A stretch of DNA of 64,000 nucleotides, taken from positions 558,001-622,000 of the forward strand of contig NZ_BNBI01000002.1 in NCBI RefSeq assembly GCF_014655295.1, written 5' to 3'. The stretch is from Streptomyces fumanus. GTDB lineage: Bacteria; Actinomycetota; Actinomycetes; Streptomycetales; Streptomycetaceae. The position numbers were made by a program, and so were the translations under genes. Shown here one piece after another: positions 50,213-62,139 of the stretch (within the stretch, counting starts at the first letter, position 1; every line of letters starts with the position of its first letter). A model generated the notes under the pieces. The model had not been told where the DNA came from, searched no databases, and saw only the letters and a list, made by a program, of their open reading frames with translations.

Positions 50213-50284
50213 AGCGGGTGACAGGGATCGCACACTGCGCCTTCCCCCTGGAAGGGGGATGTTCTACTACTGAACTACACCCGC
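50213..50284 (-). tRNA. tRNA-Gly (anticodon UCC), structurally atypical
   Basis: 72 nt. Acceptor GCGGGTG/CACCCGC, D stem GTTC/GAAC, anticodon stem TCCCC/GGGGA with loop CTTCCAG (UCC). The D loop is AGTAGTA, without the usual GG, and the T-loop reads GTGCGATC rather than GTTCGATC. The T stem pairs only with a bulged T (GCAGTG/CCTGT). CCA is not encoded. It may be weakly active in translation. Decodes GGA and GGG if functional. Confidence 0.85.
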
Positions 50285-50400
50285 ATGCCTCCGTGAGCCG
50301 GGCTTTTCGGCCCCGCCCCTCGGCGTGCTCCAGACTTTAGCTGATCACCGGGGGTGCCGCGCAAGTCGGTTGCCGCGAGGGGCGGCTGAGGCTCCGTCGG

Positions 50401-50718
50401 TCACTGGGCCGCGGCGAACGCCTCGTAGACCTTCTTGGGGATGCGGCCCCGCGCGGGCACCTCCATCTTGTTGGCCTGGGCCCAGGCGCGGACGGCGGCC
50501 GGGTCGGGCGCGACCTCGGTCTGCCGGTACGCCTTGCCGGACCGCGACCGCTTGCGACCGGCCTCCACGTACGGTTCGAGGGACTCGCGGAGTTTCCGGG
50601 CATTGGCTTCGTTCAGGTCGATCTCGTACATCCGGCCGTCGAGTCCGAAGGCGATCGTCTCCGCCGCTTCCGAGCCGTCGATGTCGTCAAAGAGAGTGAC
50701 CACGACACGCTGCGCCAC
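50401..50718 (-). CDS. Lsr2-family nucleoid-associated protein
   Basis: 105 residues from the GTG at 50716-50718 (AAGGGA nine bases upstream). N-terminal dimerisation domain (QRVVVTLFDDIDGSEAAETI, FGLDGRMYEIDLNE). C-terminal DNA-binding domain with the minor-groove loop ARGRIPKK (RGR at 90-92) and VRAWAQANKMEV. Lsr2 silences AT-rich, often horizontally acquired, DNA. Streptomycetes usually carry two paralogues; this position, near the pur genes, matches the second one (LsrL) as I recall. Single gene. Confidence 0.9.
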   Translation of the reverse strand: MAQRVVVTLFDDIDGSEAAETIAFGLDGRMYEIDLNEANARKLRESLEPYVEAGRKRSRSGKAYRQTEVAPDPAAVRAWAQANKMEVPARGRIPKKVYEAFAAAQ

Positions 50719-51068
50719 GAATATCGGTCCCTTCGTGCGGCATCCGACCGATGACATGGCACAACCTGCCAGGACGCCGTCGAGATGCCGGCTGTTCGCC
50801 AGTAATTGGGCAAAGTATCGGCTAAAGACATTTCATTTGTACAGTGCCCGGCATTGCATTGTGAAGCCCGACTAAATCTCTTGGCGTGTCCCCCGCGCAA
50901 TAGGCGTCGGCGGGTCCGGCGGGATCTTTCCCGAAGCTTTTCGCACAGGACCGGCGCCGAGGCCGAATCGTGACGGGGGTCACGTACTTTCCTACAACTC
51001 TACTCGCGTAGAAATTTTGTACGGGTAGTCTGAAGGAACCTGCTCAGCACCACACACCGGGAGTGCCA
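50719..51068. promoter_or_regulatory. Divergent promoter region of lsr2-like gene and purS with inverted repeats
   Basis: 350 bp, locally much more AT-rich than the rest. Inverted repeats CGTGAC-4-GTCACG at 50969-50984 and TCTACTCGCGTAGA (50999-51012) lie within 100 bp of purS. Possible -10 TAGTCT sits near 51026. AT-rich DNA here could itself bind Lsr2. None of these is proven. Confidence 0.5.
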
Positions 51069-51341
51069 GTGGCACGCGTCGTAGTCGACGTCATGCTCAA
51101 GCCGGAGATCCTCGACCCCCAGGGCCAGGCGGTGCAGCGCGCACTGCCGCGACTGGGTTTCGACGGGATCTCGGACGTCCGCCAGGGAAAGCGTTTCGAA
51201 CTGGAAGTTGACGGGCCCCTCGACGAGGCCGCCCTCGCCCGCATCCACGATCTTGCGGAATCCTTCCTCGCCAACACCGTGATCGAGGACTTCACCGTCC
51301 GGGTCGAGGAAGCGGCGGAAGTCGCGGAGGCCGCGAAGTGA
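51069..51341 (+). CDS. purS: FGAM synthase subunit PurS
   Basis: 90 residues from the GTG at 51069 (CGGGAG five bases before). A small alpha/beta protein: [35 protein letters not shown], and [16 protein letters not shown]. It bridges PurL and PurQ in the three-part FGAM synthase of gram-positive bacteria. Overlaps purQ by four bases (GTGA). An Ala/Glu tail ends the protein. Confidence 0.95.
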   Translation: MARVVVDVMLKPEILDPQGQAVQRALPRLGFDGISDVRQGKRFELEVDGPLDEAALARIHDLAESFLANTVIEDFTVRVEEAAEVAEAAK

Positions 51342-52014
51342 CCGCTCGTATTGGCGTCGTCACTTTCCCGGGCAGTCTCGACGACCGGGACACGCAGCGC
51401 GCGATCCGGGTCGCGGGCGCCGAACCCGTGGCGCTCTGGCACAAGGACAAGGACCTCAAGCAGGTCGACGCCGTGGTGCTGTGCGGGGGTTTCTCCTACG
51501 GCGACTATCTGCGCGCCGGGGCCATCGCCCGCTTCTCGCCGGTCATGGACACCCTCATCGACCAGGCCAAGACCGGCCTGCCGGTGCTGGGCATCTGCAA
51601 CGGCTTCCAGATCCTCACCGAGGCCCACCTGCTCCCCGGCGGCATGCTCGGCAACGACCACCTGCACTTCATCTGCCGGGACCAGAAGCTGCGGGTGGAG
51701 AACGCCGATACCGCCTGGACCAGCGACTACACCGCCGGCCAGGAGATCAGCATCCCGCTGAAGAACATGGACGGCCGCTACGTCGCCGACCGGCGCACGC
51801 TGGACGAGCTGGAGGCCGAGGGCCGCGTCGCCTTCCGCTACGTAGACGTCAATCCCAACGGCTCGCTCAACGACATCGCCGGCGTCACCAACGCCGCCGG
51901 CAACGTCGTCGGCCTGATGCCGCACCCCGAGCACGCCGTGGAGCCGCTGATCGGCACCGGCCGCACCGACGGCCTGCCGTTCTTCACCTCGATCCTGAAG
52001 AAGCTGGTCAACGC

Positions 52015-52018
<4 letters not shown>
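51338..52018 (+). CDS. purQ: FGAM synthase glutaminase subunit PurQ
   Basis: 226 residues. Class I glutamine amidotransferase: catalytic Cys87 (VLGICNGFQ), and His/Glu in [11 protein letters not shown]. Hydrolyses glutamine and passes ammonia to PurL. The start overlaps purS and the stop overlaps purL (ATGA at 52015-52018), so all three are coupled, consistent with a stoichiometric complex. Confidence 0.96.
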
Positions 52019-54273
<2,255 letters not shown>

Positions 54274-54339
54274 CCGGCACGGACGCACGACGACGACGGC
54301 GGCGGCGGCCCCCACGGGCGCCGCCGTCGCCGCGTCCTT

Positions 54340-54598
54340 CATGCCTCCCGGCCGCCCCGCCGCCGTGGCGGTGCCTCCACCGCCCGTACGGCCCCGGCGT
54401 CGCCGTAACCCCGGGCCTCCCGGCCGCCCCGCCACCATCGCCGTAACCCCTGTGCCCCCGGCCCCCCGTGCCCCGGCCCCGAGCCCCCCGACCCCCCGGG
54501 CCCCCGCCCCGCATAGGCCCCCTCATGCCTCCCGGCCGCCCCGGCCCCATCGCCGTAACCCCCGTGCTCACAGGCCCCCGCCCCGCATAGGCTCCCCC
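54340..54598. repeat. C-rich degenerate direct repeats after purL
   Basis: Units such as catgcctcccggccgcccc, cgccgtaacccc and gccccgcatagg recur two to three times each. Non-coding by my reading. It fills most of the 326-bp gap to the MDMPI-type gene. No hairpin with U-tract. Confidence 0.7.
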
Positions 54599-54599
54599 C

Positions 54600-55397
54600 A
54601 TGCCCCCGGCCAGGAAACGCCCCCGCAGCTACGACCCCGCCCGGACCCGTGCCGCCGTGTTCGCGCAGTACGGGCATGTCCGCGCCGCCGTCGCCACCCT
54701 CACCCCCGAGCAGCTCGCCCTGCCGACCCGGCTGGGCGACTGGACCGTACGGGAGCTGGTGGCGCACTTCGGGATGGTGTTCGCGGCACCGCACCGGTTG
54801 CTCGGCATGCCCGAGCCGCCCCGCCCGGACGGGCACCTGGCCGCCTGGCCGCTGGCCATCGCCGCCGCGGCCCCGGCCATCGCCGACACCGCCCGGGAGC
54901 GCGCCGCACAGCACCCCGACCTCGACGCCCACCTTGCCGAGATGGAACGGCAGTTCGCCGCCGACCTCGACGCCCACCCCGGCACCCGGCTGCTGGATAC
55001 CGGCTCCGGCGCCCTGCCGCTCGCCGACTACCTCGTCACCCGGACCGTCGAACTCGTCGTCCACACCGACGACCTCAACGACGCCGTGCCCGGCCTGGAC
55101 GTCCCGCTCGACCGGCAGGCGCTGGCCGCCGCGACCCGGCTGCTGGCCGACGCCCTCGCGGTGAAGGCGCCCGGCGGCTCCACCGAGGTGCGGGTCCCGC
55201 CGTACGCCGTCGTGCAGTGCGTCGAGGGGCCCCGGCACACCCGCGGCACCCCGCCCAACGTGGTCGAGACCGACCCGCTGACCTGGGTCAGGCTCGCCAC
55301 CGGACGGCTGGCCTGGCGGGACGCCCTCGCCGCCGCCGCGGTGAGCGCGAGCGGGGAGCGGGCCGACCTGGCGGGGCTGCTGCCCGTGATGGCCTGA
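54600..55397 (+). CDS. Maleylpyruvate isomerase-like mycothiol-dependent enzyme
   Basis: 265 residues. DinB/MDMPI four-helix bundle at the N-terminus (LPTRLGDWTVRELVAHFGMV) and metal-site residues in the third helix (LVTRTVELVVHTDDLN with His); a SCP2-like C-terminal domain is present. Members conjugate or isomerise substrates using mycothiol, the actinobacterial thiol, but most have unknown substrates. Single gene, no signal peptide. Confidence 0.85.
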   Translation: MPPARKRPRSYDPARTRAAVFAQYGHVRAAVATLTPEQLALPTRLGDWTVRELVAHFGMVFAAPHRLLGMPEPPRPDGHLAAWPLAIAAAAPAIADTARERAAQHPDLDAHLAEMERQFAADLDAHPGTRLLDTGSGALPLADYLVTRTVELVVHTDDLNDAVPGLDVPLDRQALAAATRLLADALAVKAPGGSTEVRVPPYAVVQCVEGPRHTRGTPPNVVETDPLTWVRLATGRLAWRDALAAAAVSASGERADLAGLLPVMA

Positions 55398-55449
55398 AAT
55401 CGCCCCCGTGGGACGGGAACCGGTCCCTCCGTCCGCCCGTCGAAGGGGC

Positions 55450-55920
55450 ATGGACAGGCAGAAGCAGCGCATGACCCTGACGGCGGCCGTCGCCGTGCTC
55501 GTCCCGCTCGCGGCGGCCTGCGGCAGCGAACAGGCCGACGGCGGCAGCGGCGCGGCCGACGGCACCGCCCGACCCCTGACCGGCGTCCGCTGGGACGTGG
55601 ACAGCATCACCGCCGACGGCCGGAAACACCCGGTCGCCGACGGCGCCTATCTGACCATCGGCACCGACGGCACCGCGGAGGGCAGCTACGGCTGCAACGG
55701 CTTCAGCGCCAAGGCCACCGTCGACGGCGACCGCGTCCGGCTGACCGACGCCACCGCGACCGAGCGGGCCTGCGAGGACCGTTCCATGGCCGTGGAGCAG
55801 GCCCTCGCCCGCACCCTCACCGCCGGCCCGCTCACCAGCGACGTCGACGGCGACCACCTCACCCTGAAGGCCGCCGACGGGGACACCGTCCGCCTCACCG
55901 GACACCCGGACGCGGGGTAG
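55450..55920 (+). CDS. META-domain lipoprotein
   Basis: 156 residues from the ATG at 55450. Short signal peptide with lipobox LAAAC, lipidated Cys near residue 24 (VLVPLAAACGSEQADGG). META/HslJ domain follows (LTGVRWDVDSITADG, YLTIGTDGTAEGSYGCNGFS, and VEQALARTLTA). Anchored to the outer face of the membrane. Homologous to HslJ heat-shock lipoproteins; role unknown. The next 257 bp are the purF upstream region. Confidence 0.88.
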   Translation: MDRQKQRMTLTAAVAVLVPLAAACGSEQADGGSGAADGTARPLTGVRWDVDSITADGRKHPVADGAYLTIGTDGTAEGSYGCNGFSAKATVDGDRVRLTDATATERACEDRSMAVEQALARTLTAGPLTSDVDGDHLTLKAADGDTVRLTGHPDAG

Positions 55921-56177
55921 GGACGGTCCGCGACGGCCCTATCACCCTGAGCGCTTCCGCCACCACCCGAAGGGTGTGCGAAGACTCACTCAGAGACGGC
56001 GGACCGCCCGGGGCCGGGCCCCCGGGAGCGGCCCGCCGTCCCGCGCACCGGACCGCTCAAGCCCGCTCTGACCAGCACGGATGACCTCCGCCGCCGCCCG
56101 GCCGCCGACCGGCGGGCCACCGCGGCGGCGCCATCCCCAATTCGGACCAGTGGTCGACCTCGCCTACACTCGGAGAC

Positions 56178-57707
56178 GTGCCACGTGGTGACGGACGACT
56201 CAGTCATGATCTGCTCCCCGGTGAGAAAGGCCCCCAGGACGCATGCGGCGTCTTCGGAGTCTGGGCTCCCGGCGAAGAGGTCGCCAAGCTCACTTACTTC
56301 GGGCTCTACGCCCTCCAGCATCGGGGCCAGGAATCCGCGGGAATCGCGGTCAGCAACGGCTCCCAGATCCTCGTCTTCAAGGACATGGGCCTGGTCTCCC
56401 AGGTCTTCGACGAGACCTCCCTCGGCTCGCTCCAGGGACACATCGCGGTCGGTCACGCCCGCTACTCGACCACCGGTGCCTCCGTGTGGGAGAACGCCCA
56501 GCCGACGTTCCGCGCCACCGCGCACGGTTCCATCGCGCTCGGCCACAACGGCAACCTGGTCAACACCGCCCAGCTCGCCGAGATGGTCGCCGACCTGCCC
56601 AAGCAGGAGGGCGGCCGCACCCCGCGCGTCGCGGCGACCAACGACACCGACCTGCTCACCGCGCTGCTCGCGGCCCAGACGGACGAGGACGGCAAGCCGC
56701 TGACCATCGAGGAGGCCGCGCACCGCGTCCTCCCGCAGGTCCGGGGCGCCTTCTCGCTCGTCTTCATGGACGAGCACACCCTCTACGCCGCCCGCGACCC
56801 GCAGGGCATCCGCCCGCTGGTCCTCGGCCGGCTGGAGCGCGGCTGGGTCGTCGCCTCCGAGTCCGCCGCCCTGGACATCTGCGGTGCCGCCTACGTCCGG
56901 GAGATCGAGCCGGGCGAGTTCGTCGCCATCGACGAGAACGGCCTGCGCACCTCCCGATTCGCGGAAGCAAAGCCCAAGGGGTGTGTCTTCGAGTACGTCT
57001 ACCTGGCCCGCCCGGACACCGACATCGCCGGCCGGAACGTGTACCTCTCCCGGGTGGAGATGGGCCGCAAACTGGCCGCGGAGGCCCCGGTCGAGGCCGA
57101 CCTGGTCATAGCGACCCCGGAGTCCGGCACCCCGGCCGCGATCGGGTACGCCGAGGCGTCCGGCATCCCGTTCGGCGCCGGCCTGGTCAAGAACGCGTAC
57201 GTCGGCCGGACCTTCATCCAGCCCTCGCAGACCATCCGCCAGTTGGGCATCCGGCTGAAGCTGAACCCGCTGAAGGAAGTCATCAAGGGCAAGCGGCTGG
57301 TCGTCGTCGACGACTCCATCGTCCGCGGCAACACCCAGCGGGCCCTGGTCCGCATGCTCCGCGAGGCCGGCGCCGCCGAGGTGCACATCCGGATCTCCTC
57401 GCCGCCGGTGAAGTGGCCCTGCTTCTTCGGCATCGACTTCGCCACCCGCGCCGAGCTGATCGCCAACGGCATGAGCATCGACGAGATCGGCACCTCGCTG
57501 GGCGCCGACTCCCTGGCGTACATCTCCATCGACGGCATGATCGAGGCGACCACCATCGCCAAGCCCAACCTCTGCCGGGCCTGCTTCGACGGCGAGTACC
57601 CGATGGAACTGCCCGACCCCGAGCTGCTCGGCAAGCAGCTCCTGGAGACCGAGCTGGCCGCCGGGCCCGCCGCCACGGCCGCCGCCGACGCCATCCGTCG
57701 CCCGTAG
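56178..57707 (+). CDS. purF: Amidophosphoribosyltransferase
   Basis: 509 residues from GTG. First committed step of purine synthesis. An N-terminal propeptide of 22 residues is removed to expose catalytic Cys23 ([10 protein letters not shown]), as in the B. subtilis type, and iron-sulfur cysteine candidates are present ([29 protein letters not shown]). PRPP loop [20 protein letters not shown] intact. Followed by purM 47 bp on, so the two form an operon. Confidence 0.96.
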   Translation: MPRGDGRLSHDLLPGEKGPQDACGVFGVWAPGEEVAKLTYFGLYALQHRGQESAGIAVSNGSQILVFKDMGLVSQVFDETSLGSLQGHIAVGHARYSTTGASVWENAQPTFRATAHGSIALGHNGNLVNTAQLAEMVADLPKQEGGRTPRVAATNDTDLLTALLAAQTDEDGKPLTIEEAAHRVLPQVRGAFSLVFMDEHTLYAARDPQGIRPLVLGRLERGWVVASESAALDICGAAYVREIEPGEFVAIDENGLRTSRFAEAKPKGCVFEYVYLARPDTDIAGRNVYLSRVEMGRKLAAEAPVEADLVIATPESGTPAAIGYAEASGIPFGAGLVKNAYVGRTFIQPSQTIRQLGIRLKLNPLKEVIKGKRLVVVDDSIVRGNTQRALVRMLREAGAAEVHIRISSPPVKWPCFFGIDFATRAELIANGMSIDEIGTSLGADSLAYISIDGMIEATTIAKPNLCRACFDGEYPMELPDPELLGKQLLETELAAGPAATAAADAIRRP

Positions 57708-57754
57708 CCGACCGTCCGCCACACCTGCCGTACGACACGAAGGTTCTCATCGTC

Positions 57755-58822
57755 ATGCCTGACACAACCGGTGCCAGCTACGCAGCTTCGGGCGTCGACA
57801 TCGAAGCGGGCGACCGCGCCGTCGAACTCATGAAGGAGTGGGTGCGCAAGACCCGGCGCCCCGAGGTCCTCGGCGGCCTCGGCGGCTTCGCCGGCCTCTT
57901 CGACGCCTCCGCCCTCAAGAAGTACGAGCGGCCCCTGCTCGCCTCCGCCACCGACGGCGTCGGCACCAAGGTCGACGTGGCCCGCCGGATGGGCGTCTAC
58001 GACACCATCGGCCAGGACCTGGTCGCCATGGTCATGGACGACATCGTGGTCAGCGGCGCCGAGCCGCTGTTCATGACCGACTACATCTGCGTCGGCAAGG
58101 TGCACCCCGAGCGGGTCGCCGCGATCGTCAAGGGCATCGCCGAGGGCTGTGTGCTGGCCGGCTGCGCCCTGGTCGGCGGCGAGACCGCCGAACACCCCGG
58201 CCTGCTGGGCCCGGACGACTTCGACGTGGCCGGCGCCGGCACGGGCGTCGTGGAGGCCGACCGCCTGCTGGGCGCCGATCGCATCCGTACGGGTGACACG
58301 GTCATCGCCATGGCGGCCTCCGGCCTTCACTCGAACGGGTACTCACTCGTCCGGCACGTCCTGCTGAACCAGGCCGGCCTGGCCCTGGACGCGCACGTGG
58401 ACGACCTCGGCCGCACCCTCGGCGAGGAACTCCTGGAGCCGACCAAGATCTACTCGCTGGACTGCCTGGCCCTCACCCGCACCACCGAGGTGCACGCCTT
58501 CAGCCACATCACCGGCGGCGGCCTCGCCGCCAACCTGGCCCGGGTGATCCCCGACACCCTGCACGCGGTCGTCGACCGGTCCACCTGGACCCCGGACCCG
58601 ATCTTCGACCTGGTCGGCCGGACCGGCCAGGTGGAGCGCCTGGAGCTGGAGAAGACCCTGAACATGGGCGTCGGCATGATCGCCGTCGTCCCGCCGGACT
58701 CCACCGACGTGGCGCTGGCGACGCTGGCCGACCGCGGCGTGGACGCCTGGGTGGCCGGCGAGATCACCGAGCGCGGCGACCACCCGACGGGCGCCGCCCT
58801 GACCGGCGACTACGCCGTCTGA
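57755..58822 (+). CDS. purM: AIR synthetase
   Basis: 355 residues from the ATG at 57755. Converts FGAM to AIR with ATP. Motifs: [15 protein letters not shown] start ([11 protein letters not shown]), [10 protein letters not shown], and [34 protein letters not shown]. The reaction product of purL feeds it, although the two genes are 4 kb apart. A hairpin terminator closes the purF-purM unit. Confidence 0.96.
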   Translation: MPDTTGASYAASGVDIEAGDRAVELMKEWVRKTRRPEVLGGLGGFAGLFDASALKKYERPLLASATDGVGTKVDVARRMGVYDTIGQDLVAMVMDDIVVSGAEPLFMTDYICVGKVHPERVAAIVKGIAEGCVLAGCALVGGETAEHPGLLGPDDFDVAGAGTGVVEADRLLGADRIRTGDTVIAMAASGLHSNGYSLVRHVLLNQAGLALDAHVDDLGRTLGEELLEPTKIYSLDCLALTRTTEVHAFSHITGGGLAANLARVIPDTLHAVVDRSTWTPDPIFDLVGRTGQVERLELEKTLNMGVGMIAVVPPDSTDVALATLADRGVDAWVAGEITERGDHPTGAALTGDYAV

Positions 58823-58854
58823 GCGAGGCACCACCGGTGCGGGTAGCACAGAAG

Positions 58855-58882
58855 CCGGCCGGTGACATCAGTCACCGACCGG
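58855..58882. terminator. Hairpin terminator of purFM
   Basis: CCGGCCGGTGAC (58855-58866) pairs with GTCACCGACCGG (58871-58882) with one mismatch and an ATCA loop. Convergent to the DUF3073 gene, so it may serve both. Confidence 0.78.
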
Positions 58883-58901
58883 TCTCGTGTTCAGTACAAG
58901 G

Positions 58902-59159
58902 TCAAGCGCCGCGACGATGCTGCGAGGATTGGCCGTCCTCGTCCTCCTCGTCGTCGTCCTCATAGAGGTCGGCGTACCGGGAGTACAGGTCGTCGTCGTC
59001 ATGCTCATCGTCCTCGAACCGCCCGCCGCTAGGCGGTGGCGGACTCGACGTCGATGCGCCCAGCTCCTCGGCCAGGCGGGAGAGATCAGTCCCACCGCTG
59101 TTGTACTTCAGCTGGCGGGCGACCTTCGTCTGCTTGGCCTTGGCCCGGCCGCGCCCCAT
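58902..59159 (-). CDS. DUF3073 domain protein
   Basis: 85 residues from ATG. N-terminal conserved basic segment MGRGRAKAKQTKVARQLKYN and a short SGGTDLSRLAEEL, then a highly acidic C-terminus. Broadly conserved in actinobacteria next to purM, function unknown. Charge split suggests nucleic-acid or protein binding. Single gene. Confidence 0.9.
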   Translation of the reverse strand: MGRGRAKAKQTKVARQLKYNSGGTDLSRLAEELGASTSSPPPPSGGRFEDDEHDDDDLYSRYADLYEDDDEEDEDGQSSQHRRGA

Positions 59160-59468
59160 GGCTCGACCCCCTCAACGACGGGGCTCGACGGCCCCAGAGT
59201 CTTGACACGCGTTCATGATCCGGAACGAGCTCTCCGTGGAGAGACCGGTCCGTAGGGCTTCCACGGTACCTGAGCCCGCGCCCATACGGTACGTCGCCCG
59301 CAGGACGTGGCCGCGCCCAGGACCTTCGAGGCGCCCCGTCCTCGCTGGTCAACCGCGATTTTAACCACTTATCGGCGGCCGACCCGCCCGACAAAGTGAG
59401 AGTTCTCTCCAACTCCTGCCCGGCAGGTACCGCCGGAGCGGGACGGGGCGCTCCCGAACGGCTCCGGA
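59160..59468. other. Intergenic region between vdh and the DUF3073 gene
   Basis: 309 bp with the DUF3073 promoter presumably in its left half. AT-rich islands at 59355-59375 (gcgattttaaccactta). A CGGTACCTGAGCCCG stretch near 59263 is unassigned. Nothing else recognised. Confidence 0.4.
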
Positions 59469-60563
59469 TCAGCCCCGTCCGCGCGCCTGCGCCATCCGCT
59501 GTTCGGCGATCCGGTCGGCCGCGGCGGCCGGCGGAATCCCGTCCTCCTTCGCACGTGCGAATATGGCCAGCGTGGTGTCGTAGATCTGCGCGGCCTTCGC
59601 CTTGCACCGGTCGAAGTCGAAGCCGTGCAACTCGTCGGCGACCTGGATCACGCCGCCCGCGTTCACCACGTAGTCCGGCGCGTAGAGGATGCCGCGGTCG
59701 GCGAGGTCCTTCTCCACGCCCGGGTGGGCGAGCTGGTTGTTGGCGGCGCCGCAGACCACCTTGGCGGTGAGCACCGGCACGGAGAGGTCGTTCAGCGCCC
59801 CGCCCAGCGCGCACGGCGCGTAGATGTCCAGGCCCGCGGTGCGCACCAGCGCGTCGGTGTCCGCCGCCGCCCGGACCGACGGGTGGCGCTCGGTGACCGC
59901 GCGCACCGCGTCCGCGCGCACATCGGTGACGACGACCTGGGCGCCCTCCGCGAGGAGGTGCTCCACCAGGTGCCGGCCGACCTTGCCGACGCCCGCGATG
60001 CCGACGGTGCGGTCGCGCAGCGAGGGGTCGCCCCACAGGTGCTGGGCGCTGGCCCGCATGCCCTGGTAGACGCCGAAGGCGGTGAGGACGGAGGAGTCGC
60101 CGGCGCCGCCGTGCTCGGGGGAGCGTCCGGTGGTCCAGCGGCACTCGCGGGCCACGACGTCCATGTCGGCGACGTACGTACCGACGTCGCAGGCGGTGAC
60201 GTACCGGCCGCCGAGCGAGGCCACGCACCGGCCGTAGGCGAGCAGCAGGTCCTCGGTCTTGTCGCGCTCGGGGTCGCCGATGATCACGGCCTTGCCGCCG
60301 CCGTGGTCGAGCCCGGCCATGGCGTTCTTGTAGGACATCCCGCGCGCCAGGTTCAGCGCGTCGGCGACCGCCTCGGCCTCGGTCGCGTACGGGTAGAAGC
60401 GCGTGCCGCCGAGGGCGGGGCCCAGGGCGGTGGAGTGGACGGCGATGACGGCCTTGAGGCCGCTGGCCCGGTCCTGGCAGAGCACGACTTGCTCATGACC
60501 GCCCTGGTCCGAGTGGAACAGGGTGTGCAGTACATCAGCAGGTGCGCCGGTTACATCGGTCAC
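59469..60563 (-). CDS. vdh: Valine (branched-chain) dehydrogenase
   Basis: 364 residues from the GTG at 60561-60563; the length equals the one I recall for S. coelicolor Vdh. Deaminates valine, leucine and isoleucine with NAD+, feeding acyl-CoA precursors for polyketides. Catalytic/substrate lysines in [11 protein letters not shown] (Lys79) and [15 protein letters not shown] (Lys91). Rossmann motif [16 protein letters not shown]. Longer starts are possible but poorer. Divergent from the following gene with about 220 bp between. Confidence 0.95.
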   Translation of the reverse strand: MTDVTGAPADVLHTLFHSDQGGHEQVVLCQDRASGLKAVIAVHSTALGPALGGTRFYPYATEAEAVADALNLARGMSYKNAMAGLDHGGGKAVIIGDPERDKTEDLLLAYGRCVASLGGRYVTACDVGTYVADMDVVARECRWTTGRSPEHGGAGDSSVLTAFGVYQGMRASAQHLWGDPSLRDRTVGIAGVGKVGRHLVEHLLAEGAQVVVTDVRADAVRAVTERHPSVRAAADTDALVRTAGLDIYAPCALGGALNDLSVPVLTAKVVCGAANNQLAHPGVEKDLADRGILYAPDYVVNAGGVIQVADELHGFDFDRCKAKAAQIYDTTLAIFARAKEDGIPPAAAADRIAEQRMAQARGRG

Positions 60564-60784
60564 GGTGGTGACTCCTGAGTAAGTTGCGCCGGTCGAAGAC
60601 GGGTTCCCGTGCGGGTGGCGGGAACCGTGGCACGAGATTAGAGCCTGGTGCCGTTCTGCCGCCGCACAGTGCTCAGGATCACCTCCGCACGGAGTACGGC
60701 CGTGCGACGATTTGCCGAGATTGCCGCACGTTCGTGACCGGGTGCGGCAGGTTTTCACCGCGGTGCGCGGGGGAGGGAGCAGGC

Positions 60785-61636
60785 GTGCCCAAGGTGTCCT
60801 CGGTGGTCGTCCCGTACGCCGCCTACTTGCGTGTGTACGAGCCGCTGGCCGCCTTCCCGGCGCCCGAGCGCGACCACTGGGCGCGCTACGCCCGCCGTAC
60901 CGACCTGCCCTCCTACCAGGACGAGCTGCGCCGCTCGCTGGCCGACCTGCTGCCCACCCCGCCGGTCCCGGTGCCGGTGCACGAGAGCGCCGACGCCTTC
61001 GTGCTGGAGGCCGACGGCGTGGTCTGCGTCTGCCCGTGGCGGACCCGGCTGCGAAGCTGGCAGGCGCTGGAGAAGCTGGCCGAGGACTTCCCCGAGCCGG
61101 TCCTCGACGCCCTGCTGCCGCCGGTGCTGCGCCGGCAGGCGGCCCAGGACTACGGGCGCTGGCTGGAGCGCAACCCGGACGCCCGCCCGTGGATCCGCAC
61201 CGCCACCTGGCAGGTGCCGATCAACTGGTTCGTGCTCGTCTCCGACGCGGAGCGCGAGTACGACAAGGGCGGCGGCGATCCCGGGTCGGCGGCGCCGGTG
61301 CTGCGCTACCGCACCCCGATGGTGCAGGCCCGGCGGCGGGTGGCCCGGGGGCTGCGGGCGCTGCGCGAGGCGGTGGACGAGGGGCCGCTGATCGACGGCC
61401 TGGTGGACGTGGGGCGCTGGCTGGAGGAGTTCCACCCGCGCTCGGTGGTGGAGCTGGACTACGGGGGCCTGGTGCACGCCCTGCCGGCCGGGGCGCTGGA
61501 GGACGACCACTCCGCGGCGGACGTGGCCGAGGGGATCGAGGCGCTGCGGCGGGGCGACGGGGCGGCGGCCGGGGCGGCGTACGGGCGGCTGGTGGAGCGG
61601 TGGCGGGCGGTCCGGGACCGTCGGTCGGCGAACTGA
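60785..61636 (+). CDS. Conserved hypothetical protein upstream of bldC
   Basis: 283 residues from the GTG at 60785 (GGGGGAGGGA six bases before). No signal peptide or membrane span. Several conserved-looking stretches ([58 protein letters not shown], and [20 protein letters not shown]). No known domain recognised. I recall an ortholog in the same place next to bldC in S. coelicolor. Function unknown. Confidence 0.8.
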   Translation: MPKVSSVVVPYAAYLRVYEPLAAFPAPERDHWARYARRTDLPSYQDELRRSLADLLPTPPVPVPVHESADAFVLEADGVVCVCPWRTRLRSWQALEKLAEDFPEPVLDALLPPVLRRQAAQDYGRWLERNPDARPWIRTATWQVPINWFVLVSDAEREYDKGGGDPGSAAPVLRYRTPMVQARRRVARGLRALREAVDEGPLIDGLVDVGRWLEEFHPRSVVELDYGGLVHALPAGALEDDHSAADVAEGIEALRRGDGAAAGAAYGRLVERWRAVRDRRSAN

Positions 61637-62139
61637 CGTTTGACGTGACGCCCGTTTTGGGGTTTCGTCACTCGCTCCGGGAGAACCTCGGGACACCTGA
61701 TGCTCCGTCATGCCCCACCGGCGGGACGTAGGTCCCGATCCGGGCGTATGACTCAAGCGTGACGGACCGCACGTACCCCACTCTTGCGTCCCTTGCCCCT
61801 CCTCATGCCAAAATAGGACAAGGAGTCCGGGGAGTACTCTATCCGTCCTGCTTTGGGGGGTCTGGTAACTCCTGAACGTCACTGTGACTGATCGTCACAG
61901 TGACGTGACTGTCCGCTATGGCATGGTCCATCGGCTTCCGTCGCTGATGAACACCTGGGAGGGCAATTCCATCGGTTTGGCCGACGCGGCTGGACAGATG
62001 GTGTAGTTGTAGTGCCGAGGACAAGCCGTTCGTCCTATAACCGACTCGACTCGCGTCCGCCATTTCGGGCAACGCGGGTCAAGGTGCAGAATTTAGAGGA
62101 AAGAACCGAGAAGGTTCGGTTCTCCCGAGGAGGCCGCTC
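61637..62139. promoter_or_regulatory. Long bldC upstream region
   Basis: 503 bp without a gene. It contains the 13-5-13 palindrome at 61876-61906, a GAGTACTC palindrome near 61830, and an A/T-richer zone near 62040-62110 before the bldC ribosome site (CGAGGAGG). It presumably holds the bldC promoter(s) and a long leader. Confidence 0.55.
61876..61906. promoter_or_regulatory. Perfect 13-bp inverted repeat upstream of bldC
   Basis: ACGTCACTGTGAC (61876-61888), spacer TGATC, GTCACAGTGACGT (61894-61906). Each arm is itself a near-palindrome (GTCACxGTGAC). The centre TGTGAC-5-GTCACA looks like a CRP/FNR-type operator but has a one-base longer spacing than the usual site. A regulator is not identified. 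Confidence 0.6.

Noticed and set aside
50732..51050. Purine riboswitch or guanine-sensing RNA upstream of purS
   Set aside because: I cannot find the conserved junction loops of any purine riboswitch; only simple inverted repeats are present.
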